Both the position numbers and the translations under genes were made by a program. The notes below the pieces were generated by a model. It was not told the DNA's origin, searched no databases, and worked only from the letters and a program-made list of their open reading frames with translations. 64,000 nt of DNA. Source: Closterium sp. NIES-65 (Eukaryota > Streptophyta > Zygnematophyceae > Desmidiales > Closteriaceae). The stretch is taken from positions 310,001 to 374,000 of the forward strand of contig CANXME010002000.1 of NCBI GenBank assembly GCA_948144175.1, given 5' to 3'. Within the stretch, counting starts at the first letter, position 1. The number at the start of each line of letters is the position of its first letter. Positions 1-11,734 of this stretch are shown in pieces.

Positions 1-1073
1 TATGCAGAAAGGCGGCTCAGCGACCGGGCGGCTCGGGTGCACAGCGGCTCGGCTCCCGGGCGGCTCGGCGGCTGGGCGGCTCGGGCGCAGGGCGGCTCGG
101 CTCCCGGGCGGCTCGGCGGCTGGGCGGCTCGGGTGCAGGGCGGCTCGGCTCCCGGGCGGCTCGGCGGCAGGGCGGCTCGGGTCCCGGGCGGCTCGGCTGC
201 TGGGGCGGCTCGGCCGGGAGATGCAGGGGCGGGGCCGTCAGGTGCAGCGGTGGGTCGACCGGTGCAGTGGCGGGCCGGCAGGTGCAGCGGCGGGCCGGCA
301 GGTGCAGCGGCGGGCCGGCAGGTGCAGCGGCGGGCCGGCAGGTGCAGGCGGTGGGCCGTAGGGTGCAGCGGCGGGCCGTACGGTGCAGCGGCGGGCCGGC
401 AGGTGCAGCGGCGAGGCCGTCAGAGGCGGCGGGCCGCTGGGTGCAGCGGCGGGCCGGCAGGAGCAGCGGCGGGCCGGCAGGAGCAGCGGCGGGGCCGTCA
501 GATGAGGTGGCGGGCCGGCAGGAGCAGCGGCGGGCCGTAGGGTGCAGCGGCGGGCCGTAGAGTGCAGCGGCGGGGCCGTCAGAGGCGGCGGCGGGGCCGC
601 GGCAGTAGAGGCGGGGCCGCGTCAGGGGAGGCGGCGTGGCCGCGTCAGGGGAGGCGGCGGGGCCGCGTCAAGGGAGGCGGCGGGGCCGCGTCAGGGGAGG
701 CGGCGGAGCCGCGTCAGGGGAGGCGGCGGGGCCGCGTCAGGGGAGGCGGCGGGGCCGCGTCAAGGGAGGCGGCGGGGCCGCGTCAAGGGAGGCGGCGGGG
801 CCGCGTCAAGGGAGGCGGCGGGGCCGCGTCAAGGGAGGCGGCGGGGCCGCGTCAGGGGAGGCGGCGGAGCCGCGTCAGGGGAGGCGACGGGGCCGCGTCA
901 AGTAGGCGGCGGGGCCGCGATCAGGAGAGGTGGCGGGGCCGCGTCTGAGGGACAGCGGGGCCGCGAGGGAAAAGGCGACCCGAGGGGTCGCTAAAAAAAA
1001 GGGGCGCGCCTCGGGGCGCGCTTCGGTGGGCCCTAAAAAAAACCGGTCCTAAGGCAGGACCCGCTCTATACCA
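1..1073 (-). repeat. Copia J 5' leader, GC-rich minisatellite (element truncated by window edge)
   Basis: The first 60 bases match the leader of copia C at about 36115 onwards, so this is the untranslated leader of a minus-strand copia whose gag lies just left of the window. From right to left it holds the primer site next to the LTR (1058-1073, ending ...ctctatacca on the + strand), a GC-rich hairpin flanked by A/T runs (about 1003-1022), a second hairpin (975-991), then arrays of about 21 bp units (ggcggggccgcgtcaaggga type, about 600-950), about 20 bp units (cgggccggcaggtgcagcgg, about 235-540) and ggcggctcgg-rich units (1-230). Unit lengths near multiples of three leave long open frames on both strands. 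I read these as repeats, not genes. Confidence 0.85.
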
Positions 1074-1202
1074 TGTGAAGTAAGGAAAACAGGAATGAAT
1101 TGACTAAGGAAAGATTGGGTACAAATACAACCCTAGAAACCCTGTACCCCATATGTGCTACCCCACTATAGCCTACAGCAAATATGTCATATAAATCTGA
1201 CA
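1074..1202 (-). repeat. 5' LTR of copia J
   Basis: This 129-bp LTR starts TGTGAAG and ends TCTGACA on the + strand. On the element's own strand it begins TGTCAGA with a TATA-like stretch within the first 20 bases and carries the block shared by the family (ccccactatagcctac on the + strand). It adjoins the primer site on its left, which makes it the 5' LTR. The right flank is not element sequence; its first five bases (cgccc) would be the target duplication, whose partner is outside the window. Confidence 0.85.
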
Positions 1203-1964
1203 CGCCCCCACTTGTCGGGGCTTTGGCAATGGTCAGTGTGGTTTAACTTGCTGACTAGGCAGATACAGCCCCCTTTATTGGCCTTTCGGCCAATCAAACA
1301 CCTCGCTGACGAGGTGGAAATGTGCTGTTCGGGGCTAGCAATTCCACGCGTCAGGCTATCATGTATGTGCCCTTCTACAAGCACTGGGAAAGGGGCATGT
1401 TTACTTCGGTTATGGCTGGCATAGGTCCTCTCCTCAGTGTTCACACGTTCACGCTCCCATGTTCTGGGCGTTCCGTGGTTGTCCCGTATAATGTGATGAA
1501 CAGTGTTGGAAATCTACGGTCAGTTAGCTAAGGCATAAAGATCTTCGCTGCTTGGTTAGGGTTCCGCGCCACACGCATGCCACAAATGTTGCGCGACGCA
1601 GCGTGATTGGTCGAAACACAGAGGTTGGTGGAAGTTTGGCAAACCAATCATCGGGTGTCAACCCTTGCAAACAAAAGATATTCTTGAGATTCAAGGTGTG
1701 AAGAATGGTCTGGTAGCAATAAAAGAGCAGATATATCGGTAAACTAGTTCAGGCGTTCTAATCCGCCACTTTTAGGTCACTGGTGATGAGACGCCTTTAT
1801 GCACGCCTAGACAAGCTGAGTTGTGCGCGACATTCAAACGCCTTTCCCGCCAAGCCATCAGATCCCGAACTCAACGATGGGCAATCTTAGAGCTCCAAGA
1901 TGCTATGGGTTATATTTCAGGGGTGGCTATGCTGCCCAGTGTTATGTGCTACTGAGTAGTAACA
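1203..1964. other. Non-repetitive flank, no gene recognised
   Basis: This stretch separates the LTR of copia J from the first recognised exon of the transposase gene. It has ordinary base composition with short open frames only. It may contain the promoter and 5' UTR, or upstream exons, of the gene that follows, but I see no motif that shows this. Confidence 0.4.
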
Positions 1965-4900
1965 ATGAAAGGCCAGAAGTGTGGCTGTGGATACGTTGCC
2001 TTCTGTTATCAGACCCTTAGGAGCCACCAAGTAAATGGCGGGGAAGTCTGCAAGCTCAAGCAGAAACGTAAGCTGGTTCTCAAGCAGCCAATTCCGAAAC
2101 ACTCGAGGCTGGGCGGGGCTTCAAATCCTGGCGCCATTTTAAACCTTGCACCACTTCCTCGTCCATATCCGCAGCTCCCACTGACAGGAAACGCGTACCG
2201 AGTTGTCACGCCATCAGAACCGAGCGAACAAGTGAGGCAGATCGCGGAGGCGCCTTGCGAAGGCACGGTTGTCGTGGAACCTGATGGTGAAGACGATCTG
2301 ATAGACTTGAAGGCCGAAATTTGCATTTTATCACGGAAGCACGGCCTTACGAACGGGGCTATAACGGACCTTATAGACCTGTTCCGAATTCCAGACCTTG
2401 ATATCGAACAGCTACAAGGCTGGACGACCTACAGAGACCTTGAAAAGTACGAGAGCAGCTTCGAGTTGGGACCGGAGCAGTCTTGGCGAGTTTTGGAGAT
2501 TAAAGTGGATCATGAAGTGGGATTCCTCACCTTCAGATGTCGCGATATTAACGTGGTGCGTCCGTCGCAACATAATGTGCTCTTTGTATGTGTTACTACC
2601 TCCGTAACACGGCCCAAGCTGTTTCTGCTGCGCCCCTAACCAGTCTCAAGTCTTAGTCGACAACTCAAAACTTCACTGCTTCTACTAGTACGCACCAATA
2701 AACAATGCCCATCCCTCTCTGCAGTTGGCGCAGGCAATGTTCAAGAAGATGTCCGCAGTACGCGGATTCATCATCAAGCCGAAGGAGTGGAAGGTGGAGG
2801 GGGAAAGGCGCTACAGCACTCCCGGCAACACGGACTGGATGCTGAAGGCTTGGGTTAGTTAGCATCTTTAGCGCGATGTCCTTTGTCATGGAATCTCTGT
2901 CGCCCTAGCTTGTTGTTCGTCGCCCACCACGGTATTTTCCTCTCTTGTGAGGGGAGATGACCCGCATTTGTTCTCTGAATCCGACCTTTTGCTCGCCGAT
3001 CTCCCGCCCTTTGCTCGCTGATTTTGTCATTTTGCTCCCTATTCTCCGCCCTCTGCTGGCTGATCTTGTCTCTTTTCTTTATAATCCCCGCCCTTTGCTC
3101 GCTGATCTCCTGCCGTTTGGTGGCTGATTAAGACCCTTGTGCTCGCCAATCTCCCGCCCTTTGCTCACTGACTACGACCATATGCTCCACGAGCTCCATT
3201 ATTTGCTATCGAATCTCCGCCCGTTTCTGTCCGATCTTCCGCCCTTTGCTCTCTCACTTCCCGCCTTTAGCTCCCTGATCACCCACACTTTGCTCATTTG
3301 CTCTCCCGCCCTTTGCTATCTGCTCTCCCCTCTCTGGTGCTCTCTGATCACCCGCTCTTTACTCTCTGATCTCCCACCCTTTCATCTCTCTTCTTAGCGT
3401 GAAGCTCCCTAATCTTCGCGTCTTGCAATCTTGAGCGCATGACTGTTGCAATATGTCACTAATCTCGTGAGTTCTGACCATCGCTTTCGCTCGCCAACCT
3501 TTTGATCGTTTTGTAACTCCAGACATTCACTTTGATTCCTGCCCCGTGCTCCCTTTCTTGTCCCCGTGCTCTATCCCCTTCGCCCTTGTTCACCTAACCA
3601 TACTCTATGCTCTCACACATGACAGGACCGCGTTCGTGCCGTCGGTGCGATCGTCTTGGCGATCATTCTCTATTCGGATCAAACAAACTTGTCTCACAAT
3701 GGCAGACAATCAGCACACCCGTTCGTCCTGTCATTCGGTAACACACCGGAATGGGCGCGTTGGTTGGAGGGCGGCACAGAGCTGGTGGGCCTCTTCCCTA
3801 ACATTCCCTCCGACCTGAAGCCAGAGGAGAAGATTAGGGTGTTCCAGCTAGCGGCTGAATACATGCTACAGCCGCTGAAACACCTCTCCAAGCTCCGCGG
3901 GTACGCTGCCCTTAATCTCATATGCTACAATCCTGCGCCCATGTCATAGTTTTGTGCATCATACGTGTGTGAAACCACCATGCCATGTATTGCGTGTGGG
4001 GTTAATTGGAGTGCATATTTGAACTGCTGCCCCTATCGGTTCGGTAACGAACAACCCCTGTGCACATTGCTGCCATGCTGTCAGTCTGGTTTCCTCACCC
4101 TAAAACCACCATAATGGCATGGTTCCATGTTTGGTTGTGCAGCGGGGGTTTGAAGGTCGAGGACAGCAACGGGGTTGAGTACTTGGCCATCCCGCTGCTG
4201 TACTCAGTCGTGAACGACCATCCCGAGTCTAGCAAGGTCTCGTGCACCATGTCATGTAGCTCCTACCGACCTTGCTCCATCTGCATGGTTACGCGAGAAA
4301 ATCTTCGAGACGTGGATGACGCGATCGTTCCTCGAACCGTGAAAGATCAGAAAGCCGTGTACAAGCTAATGGAGGAAGCGGAAACCAAGAAGGAATTGAC
4401 CCGTCTGAAGAAGAAGTATTGTACCCACTTCGTGAAGGTATCACTTCTTGTCCGTTTTCGTTGGTTTGACGCGGTGGTCCCGTAGTCCCACCCCTATATC
4501 CTCCCACCGCACTTGTGTCTAAAATGAATTATCCCGCCCCCACTGCCCATTTGTCAACCCCACGCTCAAAACACCCATGCCTCCACATCAACTCACGTCG
4601 CCACCTCCTCGTCGTGTTGGAGGTGGACACCTCGCCATGTTCCACCCTTGGACAGGCACGCACCCACACCTCACATGATCCCGCCCTCGTTCAGCAAATC
4701 CCTAAACCCCCACCCTATCCTTGCTGTCCGTACAGTCCACACACATACCCTCCCCATACCCCGCCCATCCTAGTTCTTGGCACACAATCCCCCCCTGGTC
4801 GTTCTTTTCCCTATTCTTCATCCAAATCCCCAAAGGGGCCAACTTTCCCATTCCGCGTGCCTCCCCTTGCGGCCAGTCATTGCTGTGGGATTGGGAGTTC

Positions 4901-7900
4901 TCCAAAACCAAGTGGGGCAACACGTACCTCGCCTAGACACCTGACATCATGCACATCATCGAGGCAGGGCTTTGGCTTCATGCAATGAGGTGCCTCGTGA
5001 AGAAGTTGAAACCGTCAGAGCAAAAAATACTTCTCGAGTAAGGTTCCCTTTTCCCCCGGTGGGGCGAGAGTCATACGTGCAAGAGAAAGAGGCATCGAGG
5101 GGGAACCAGAGGGATTGAGAGGGGAAGAGGGGCAGCGAGGGGGAAGGTTGCACTAAGAGAGACGGAGAGTGGGGCAGAGTGTTGCAAGAAGTTGGGCAGA
5201 GAGGGGGAATTCGGGGCAAAGAGATGGAAGGAGGGGCAGCCGGAGGGAGGGTAGGGCGGTGGTGTGGAAGGAGGGGCAGGGATGAGTGAATGCAAGGCAC
5301 ATAGAAGGGGGAAGAGTGAGGGAATTTGTAGCAGCGTTGGAGGAATGCGGGGTGGAGAGAGGGGGAAGTGGTGCAGAAAGAGGGAATTTGGGACAGAGAC
5401 GTTGAGGGAGGGGCACCATGGGGGAAGGAGGCGCTGCGAGCAGGAAGGTGGGGCTGCTAGCGGGAAGGAGGGGCATAGAAGGAGGGGGGGGGGGGGTTGG
5501 TCGTGTGAGGTGAACGCGGGATTCAGAATAGTGTCTCGGGGCATAGGGACCGCATGGGGGTAATGTAGGAGTAAAATTGGGCAGAGAGTAAGGGAGATTG
5601 CGGCTGGGAGAGGGCAAGTAGGGCAGAGTGAGGAAAATGGGGGCCTGGAGAAAGAAATTGGGACCGAGCAAGGGGAAATTGGGGCAGGGGGAGAGAACGA
5701 GGGGCGGAGAGAGGTGACCATGGGGCAGAGCGAGGGAACAAGGGGCAGAGAGAGGAATGATGAGGCATAGAGGCTGGGGGAGTGGGGCAGAGGACGGAAA
5801 GGGATTCACTGAGAGAGAGGCAGCGGGGAGATGAGGTGCGATTTGATGCACCTAACTACTAGACCACCCCGCCAGCCCCACCCCTCTCCCGCCCCCCTCC
5901 CTAACCCACCCGACCGGCCCCACACAAACCCTAAACCGATACCCTTACTGCATCCCGTACTTGCAGACGCTACAAGATTCTCAAGGCAGTGACTCCTGCG
6001 TCTTTGCTGAGACTCCCATCCGCATGGGCGTACTTCACCACGACGGCCTGCTTCTCAGCGTCGGAGCATTGTGCCATGATGCAAGTGCTGCCCCTCATCA
6101 TCGACCTCCCCAAGCGCGCCGATATTCGACATGCCATCACGCTCATGTCGGACTGGTACAAGGAGTTTATCCGGGCTGAGTATCACACCGATGCGACGCT
6201 TGAGCGCATGGAGGAGGTCTCCTGCGAGTAAGTATAGTGTGAATGGGTGTGGGTGCCATGCGCATAGGGAACGAGGGACAGTGAGATGGCTGAAGGGGTC
6301 GAGGGAGGGATTAAGAGGCAGTGTGTGGGAAATAGGGTGCAGAGAACGGGGGAAAAAGGGAAAAGATAAGGAAAGGGGGGAAAAGCGAGGGAAAGAGGGG
6401 ACGAGGGAGGGAAAGAGGGGACGAGGGGGGGAAAGAGGGGACGAGGGAGGGAAAGAGGGGACGAAGGAGGGAAAGAGGGGAGGGGGGGGAGGGAACGATG
6501 GGCTGTGGACTGTTCCGCATGCGCTGAAAAAGGGAAGGAGGGGCATAATGAGGAGAGGAGGGGCTTAGAGTGGGGGAATGGAGTGGCAGAAACATGGAAG
6601 CTGAGTTGTGAGTGGGTGGGGGGGGGGGGGGGGGAGATGAGAGGAGGGGGGAGGGTTTGAGAGAGGGTAGTAGTACATGAACCCGGGTATGGGGCATTGT
6701 ATGTTGTTTGTGGTTGAATTGTTGTTTATATGCTTACGCACGCTAAACCGATCCCCAACACCCAATGCCCCAATCCCGAACCTTTCAATCCACCCAAACA
6801 CGTCCTATCCAGGATGGTCGATGCGCTTGTTCTAGCATTCAACAACCAGAAGTCGAAGTGGCTTATTATCAAGGTGCATCTTGTATCGCACCTCCCGCCG
6901 ACGATCCGTGCACGGGGATTGCCACAGGAGTACTCGTCGAACCAGTACGAGCAGTCCCACAAGACAACAGTGAAGCGCCCTTCTCGCGGCACCAACTGGA
7001 AGGGTGTGGAGGATCGCATTGTGAAGAAGCATATCGAGCAAGCCGTTGTTCGACAGCTGTCTCGAGCCTCCGGCGGGGACAAAACATACGAGACAGCCAT
7101 GAAGGAGGTGAGCCTGTGTACGACCTAAGGCCAATCTTGCCCACCAATGTTCCCCGCCTGCTCCTGCCGCATGAAACCCTCATCACCTCGTGTTTTTGTT
7201 TAGACCCTGCCTCTTCCCTTCCTCCCGCTGCCCCCCTAGACATCCCTTCTAGCATCCACGTGCTCACCATCATGTCCACCCATGAAATGCCTCTCCCGCT
7301 GCCCCCCTTGACATCCCGTTTTGCATCTACATGCTCGCGTTCTTGTCCACCCATCGCTCCTTCCACTAGCTGCCACCCTTCACATTCCGTCTTGCCCCAC
7401 ATGCTTTCCCACTTATCCACCCATGCCCCTCCCCCGGCCCCCGTGGGACTATCCGTCGTTCAGCCCCCAATGCTCCCCTACTAATCCACCATATACCTTC
7501 GTGCTGCTAAACACGTCGCCCCCTCGGTTCCCCCCCCCCCCCCCCCCCATCCTCCTCCATGTCCATCCCCGGCACTTCCCATTCCCTCCTGCCGTTTGTC
7601 TTTCCTTTGCCCTCCCTTGATCTACACTTGTCCACCTATGCTCCCTCCTCTTGCTGCACCCTTTGACCTCTGGAACTGCCCCGCTATACTAACCGACTGG
7701 TCCCTAATCTTTGCTCCCTCTCACTGCTGCCCCTGTTGTACTCAAGTGCTGCCCCTCTCCTGCTGCCCCTCTCCTGCTGCCCCCCATGTACACCATGCAC
7801 CCATCACCCTCCTACCTAGGCTTGCACGCTTGGGCGTCGGGTGCTGACTAAGACACACAAGAAGATGACCGTGGGGCAGATCACGGATGATGTGTTCAGG

Positions 7901-8580
7901 AGCTATGTCCTTGTTCACGGAGATGAAGCGATGGGCTACTTGAAGAAGCGGCTGGCCAGGGAGGGAATTCACGACCAAGTGCTCAATGTGAGAATCAATA
8001 TGGTGCTCAATGCGGGAGAATCAATGTGAGAATCAACTGCCACTGCCACGTAGACCTGTTAAACGCGGGCCATCAACCTCCTTAATGGGCCGAACCCAGG
8101 CATGGCACCCTGTTGTATCCACGCACCCGTCAGCACCCCATTGTCTCAACCCTAACACAAACTTCCATTGTTGTGCTGCGACCCCTGCTTGCCTATTCGC
8201 AGGTGCACACTGCCATGGCAATCCCACCGCACGACAGGATGGAGTGGACCGAGAAGGGGCAGTTTGTCAAAGCAAGCCCTTCCGACAGGCACTTTTCAGA
8301 TGTAGCCATAAATCCAACTGGCAAAGGGGCCAACTGGTACGGCCGCTGCTTGATGCTGTTCCATTACGTGAAAGATGGCGTGGCAAAAAAAGCCGCCTAC
8401 ATCGAGTACTACACGGAGGATCGGTGAGTCTGCCGGTACACTGGCTGCAAACGACTGTTGCCCACGAAGGGCACCTTCAACTATGCAGTTGTAGATGCAG
8501 ATTGCATTCTTAGCATCGTGCATGTTGTCCCGTGCTGCAAAGACCCTGCTGTGAAGCTGCTCAATAGGTTCATCTGGTGA
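1965..8580 (+). CDS. Plavaka-like (CACTA-superfamily) transposase gene, multi-exon, probably decayed
   Basis: Ten coding blocks join through GT-AG introns with consistent phases: 1965-2555, 2725-2853, 3626-3900, 4143-4437, 4877-5037, 5967-6227, 6813-7107, 7820-7987, 8203-8423 and about 8489-8580, giving roughly 830 residues. Block 1 opens with a Cys/His-rich segment (CGCGY...C...H...C), like a small zinc finger. Block 3 holds ILYSDQTNL and a G-N-x-P stretch resembling the Plavaka core. Block 4 has the CSIC pair after a segment ending in SVVNDHPESSKVSC. Block 5 has W-D-W...TPDIMHIIEAGLW. Block 7 has KVHLVSHLPPTIR...YSSNQYEQSH. These resemble Plavaka/KDZ-type transposases. Defects: an in-frame TAG at 4934-4936 in block 5, and the last block (QLL-like ending ...KLLNRFIW, TGA 8578-8580) is out of phase with block 9. 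No terminal inverted repeats were found. The family call rests on motif memory, not a search. Confidence 0.6.
2960..3390. repeat. C/T-rich minisatellite inside intron 2
   Basis: Intron 2 of the transposase gene (2854-3625) consists largely of degenerate copies of a unit of about 22 bp, of the form ctcccgccctttgctcgctgat. The expansion accounts for most of the intron's 772-bp length. Confidence 0.65.
5088..5830. repeat. Purine-rich minisatellite inside intron 5
   Basis: Intron 5 (5038-5966) is filled with degenerate G-rich units of the type ggggcagagagggggaa, about 15-20 bp each. It also contains a poly-G run at about 5488. On the sense strand it is almost pure purine, in contrast to the pyrimidine-rich intron 2. 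Confidence 0.6.
6365..6490. repeat. 20-bp tandem repeat inside intron 6
   Basis: Four to five near-identical copies of a 20-bp unit (gggacgagggagggaaagag) stand in a row within intron 6 (6228-6812). Confidence 0.7.
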
Positions 8581-10277
8581 TGCAAATTAAGTAGCAACTA
8601 TGTCAATTTACCATAACCTTCTTTGATTGTGAAACACGCTTTTAAGCCACCTTATTATTGTCTCAACAATTAACATCTAACAAACATTCCATTGTAACAC
8701 CGCGAAACCATTACTAAAACATCACCAAAACGTTTGGTCTGACAAGAATGCTATACAAACGATTCGTAGATGATTCCTGGATGATTTTCAAACGATTTTC
8801 TGAAGCTTGCTTAAAAAAAAAATGGTCAGATGATTTCCAGACGCACACATTTTTGTGATGCAGAGCGTACAAAGCAACAAGATGGTGGTTCAGGGCTTTA
8901 GGGTTCTAGGGCAGAGGAGTTGCCTTACACGACACGAGCTCACCAGGACGAGGACAATTGCGGCAAGGGCTCCTAGAGAGAGGCGCTGGGGAGCCTTGTT
9001 TTGAGTCGACTCAAAAGGAGTTGCTTGACACGACACGAGCTCACCAGAACGAAGATGATTGCACAAAGGGCTGCAAAGGAGAGGCGCAAGGGAGGGATGG
9101 TGAAGCGGAGGAACGTGGGCGAGCGGGAGACGAGTACTCGCGTGCCCATGGGCTGGACTATGCCAGGAAACACGGTCAGTGGCGTTCCCTCTGCCACCCC
9201 TCCTGCTGCTCCCTCTGTTGCCCCCCCTTTTTCTGCCGCCCCCCCTGCTGCTGCTGTTGCTGCTGCTTCAGTAGGACCAACCGCAGAATCAGGAATGTCA
9301 ACGGCTACAACGGCAGGAGGATTCAGCGAAGTGGGACGATGAGCATTGAAAGAGGAGTAGGAGGCGGTGGAGGTGGCAAGCAGAGGAGCGCGATCCAAGG
9401 TTTGGCCTTGGCCGCTCATTGGCTGGTCCTTGTTGAAACCCTACCCGGCGAGGAGAGCAGGAGAGGTTGGAGAAGAGTAGGGAGAAAACTTGGGAGCGAA
9501 GCAAAGCAAAAAGCAAAGCGAAACAAAGCGAAGGGAACAAGTTTAGGAAGACAATCGAGCCAACCTTGGTGTCTTCCAACGGAAGCAAGATTCAGCAAAG
9601 ATGCCAACACGCTATTGGATAGACGGTCGAGAAGACCAGAGCAAAGATACCAGCTCGTTCCAATTTTTTACACCTCATACAAAATCGGCTCTGGAAGAAC
9701 CAACTTGTGCGCGACGCTCACCATCATGGTGTTGAAGCTCCCACAGCTGAAGCCGCTCGGCCTTCCGCGCAATTCGAGTGCTCGAGAAGCCGGGATTCAC
9801 ACGGGGCGTGCACGAAGGTGGTTACTGTGGTTCCTTCGCCGGCAACTTTCTGAGGTACGAGGCGCGATGAACGAGAGGAAGGATTGACGATTGGGTTTGC
9901 TACTGAGAGGGTTAGCATTGTGGGCGGATATATTCCAGGTACTAAGAGGAGTTTTACTAGAGAAGATAGGGGCGAATTCAACACAGGGGAAGACGGCAGG
10001 ATCCCGCCGAAATCCCCCTTTCGCCCCTGCGTCATTTGGCTCGCGTCATTTTCGACTCAACGCCGTCGCCTAGTAGCGCAGCACGCGAGGGGCGGGAGCC
10101 GACCCCCCCAGCCCGCCCGATGACCCCCGCCAGCTTCGGAGTGACGCGACGCGAGGTGGTTCCCGCCTGTCCCAAATCTCGCCTAATCGCAAAACCTGGG
10201 GGCGCTTCGGGAATCGGAGGGTCAGTTGGTGACAGTTGGGGTGGGGCTTGCGTGGAGCTTAGCGTTTGGTTTCCGAT
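8581..10277. other. Region without a recognised gene; contains a 67-bp direct duplication
   Basis: After the transposase gene the sequence is AT-rich to about 8890 and then mixed. A block of about 67 bp at 8917-8985 recurs imperfectly at 9017-9090; both copies contain acacgacacgagctcaccag. A + strand frame beginning ATG at 9055 and ending at 9342 would give 95 residues with a basic first third and an Ala/Pro-rich remainder. I do not recognise it and its reality is doubtful. Nothing else stands out. Confidence 0.4.
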
Positions 10278-10280
10278 TTA

Positions 10281-11043
10281 GGGCGTGTCTCTTTTTTGAC
10301 GGTGACGGTTCGAACCGTGGACCGTCCGGCTCGCGAAAAGGTTACTTACTTCGCACTACTTCGCGAATTTTTTGCTATGGTCTTCGTGATTTCGCCCACA
10401 GTTCGAACCGGCACATCACTTTTCCCCCCAAGCAACGGTTCACAATGTGAACATTTGTCAGTTCGATAAGCAAACAGACCTAACTCCATCTCTGACATCT
10501 GATTGGCGCGCGAAAAACCCGAAAAAAATACACCGAGCCGCATCTCCAACAATTTTTTTGGCGCGCAGCGCCAGACTGAACATTGAACCATACACACCCC
10601 CACTACCCCTGCTAACTACAAAAACGCTTCCACTTCGAACCGAACCACCACAATCAGCACGCAATGGAGCAGTCTAGCGGAAATGAGAACTCTGGACCGG
10701 CAAACACCACACCCAACACCTCCGTCCCTAGTACCTCTACCCAACATGATCCTCATGCTGCTGCTCCAGAGACACAAGAGTCTCAGATCCAGAATCGAGC
10801 CGCAACCTGGCTATGCGATGCTGGCGATGGGTTGTGACTGGGGTTACGGAAGTGTACGATGGCTAGCGATGCTACAGTACTTTGGGAATCTGATGCACTC
10901 GTAAAATTGAGGCTTTTGCCTTCGGACTGTCCAATGTTTCGAATTTTTGAATCGGACGGTCCGATTCTCGCTATTGCAACTGTCCGTTTACATACAAGCG
11001 GACAGTCCGTCAAAATCCATAAAACCAAAAAAGAGACACGCCC
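10281..11043. mobile_element. PIF/Harbinger-like non-autonomous DNA transposon (763 bp)
   Basis: The ends are an 18-bp inverted repeat beginning GGGCGTGTCTCTTTTTTG (left end at 10281, right end at 11043). The flanks are TTA on both sides (10278-10280 and 11044-11046), the 3-bp duplication typical of PIF/Harbinger elements. Inside the right end, a second inverted block (ctgtccgtttacatacaagc, gacagtccgt) lies near 10978-11010. A 57-codon frame runs from ATG 10664 to TGA 10837 (Ser/Thr/Asn/Gln-rich, no domain recognised) and could be a leftover first exon. No DDE transposase is present, so movement would need an enzyme supplied from elsewhere. Superfamily assignment is from TIR plus target-site type. 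Confidence 0.72.
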
Positions 11044-11046
11044 TTA

Positions 11047-11381
11047 TACCTGCGGGACAGCTGCTGTTAGCGAAATGCCTAGGGTTTGTTTGCATTTCTT
11101 GTAATAAATTCGCCTTGTCGCCCGATCACTGGGTTCGGCAAGAATTTTGAATTTGAAAACAACCATGTTGATGGGTGTCAATTCAGCAATTGATGACCCA
11201 TGCAGAGTGTTATGAATGAACTTGCAGAGTGCGCAGTAAAACAAATAACGAGAATGAACTCGAAGAACTGACGATACAATGAATGCGACGAGACCTAAAT
11301 AGGGGAAGTCCTAGCTAGGCGAGGAGGTCGGGCGAGGATGGCTCGGTGATGGTTGCGATTGGTGCGGAGGCGACTCGGGGG
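11047..11381. other. No gene recognised
   Basis: This is unique-looking sequence between the Harbinger-like element and the LTR of copia D. An imperfect hairpin is formed by atgggtgtcaatt and aattgatgacccat around 11172-11204. Nothing codes convincingly. Confidence 0.35.
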
Positions 11382-11505
11382 TGGTTCGTCTCAGAAACTA
11401 AACACAGCGGAATGAGTTCGATTGATTGGGTTGGGGTACAAATGCCTAACCCTAACTGTTTGTACCCCATATAGCATGACCCACTAGAGGCTATAACATT
11501 GGACA
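11382..11505 (-). repeat. Diverged 3' LTR of copia D
   Basis: The LTR resembles the short LTRs of the family (tgtaccccat...agcatgacccactagaggctat...ggaca) with many substitutions. The right neighbour (11506-11730) matches the 3' UTR of the others: a cccatag...tggggaa stretch, then ggtcacaagaccagtcac and agctcagggtggatcacaa. So the element body extends to the right. The left limit is uncertain by about 10 bp because the terminal bases are mutated. Confidence 0.7.
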
Positions 11506-11734
11506 CACACCCATAGCCTAAGTGGGGAATGCCAAGCAACAAGAAACGCAACCTAAGGTCACAAGACCAGTCACAAGCAAGAGAGAAAACAAAGCTCAGG
11601 GTGGATCACAACGTCACCATACAGTCTGAGCACAAACAAAGGGCCACAAGGCTAGTTCAAGAGTGTACAAGCTAATAAATATGGTACACACAAACAAGAG
11701 GCAACAACTCACTACTGCAATCAACTAGACCCAA

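Noticed and set aside
1..995. Several overlapping open frames coding Gly/Ala/Arg-rich repeat proteins, also in 36045-37026, 40683-41715 and 55850-57040
   Set aside because: They arise from tandem repeats with periods near multiples of three in copia leaders, are open on both strands and in several frames, and lie upstream of gag between primer site and start codon.
4515..4988. 157-codon + strand frame
   Set aside because: It mostly covers intron 4 of the transposase gene in another frame than the conserved block 4877-5037.
6565..7134. Several minus-strand frames opposite transposase exon 7
   Set aside because: They are shadows of the conserved + strand exon 6813-7107 and of its purine-rich intron.
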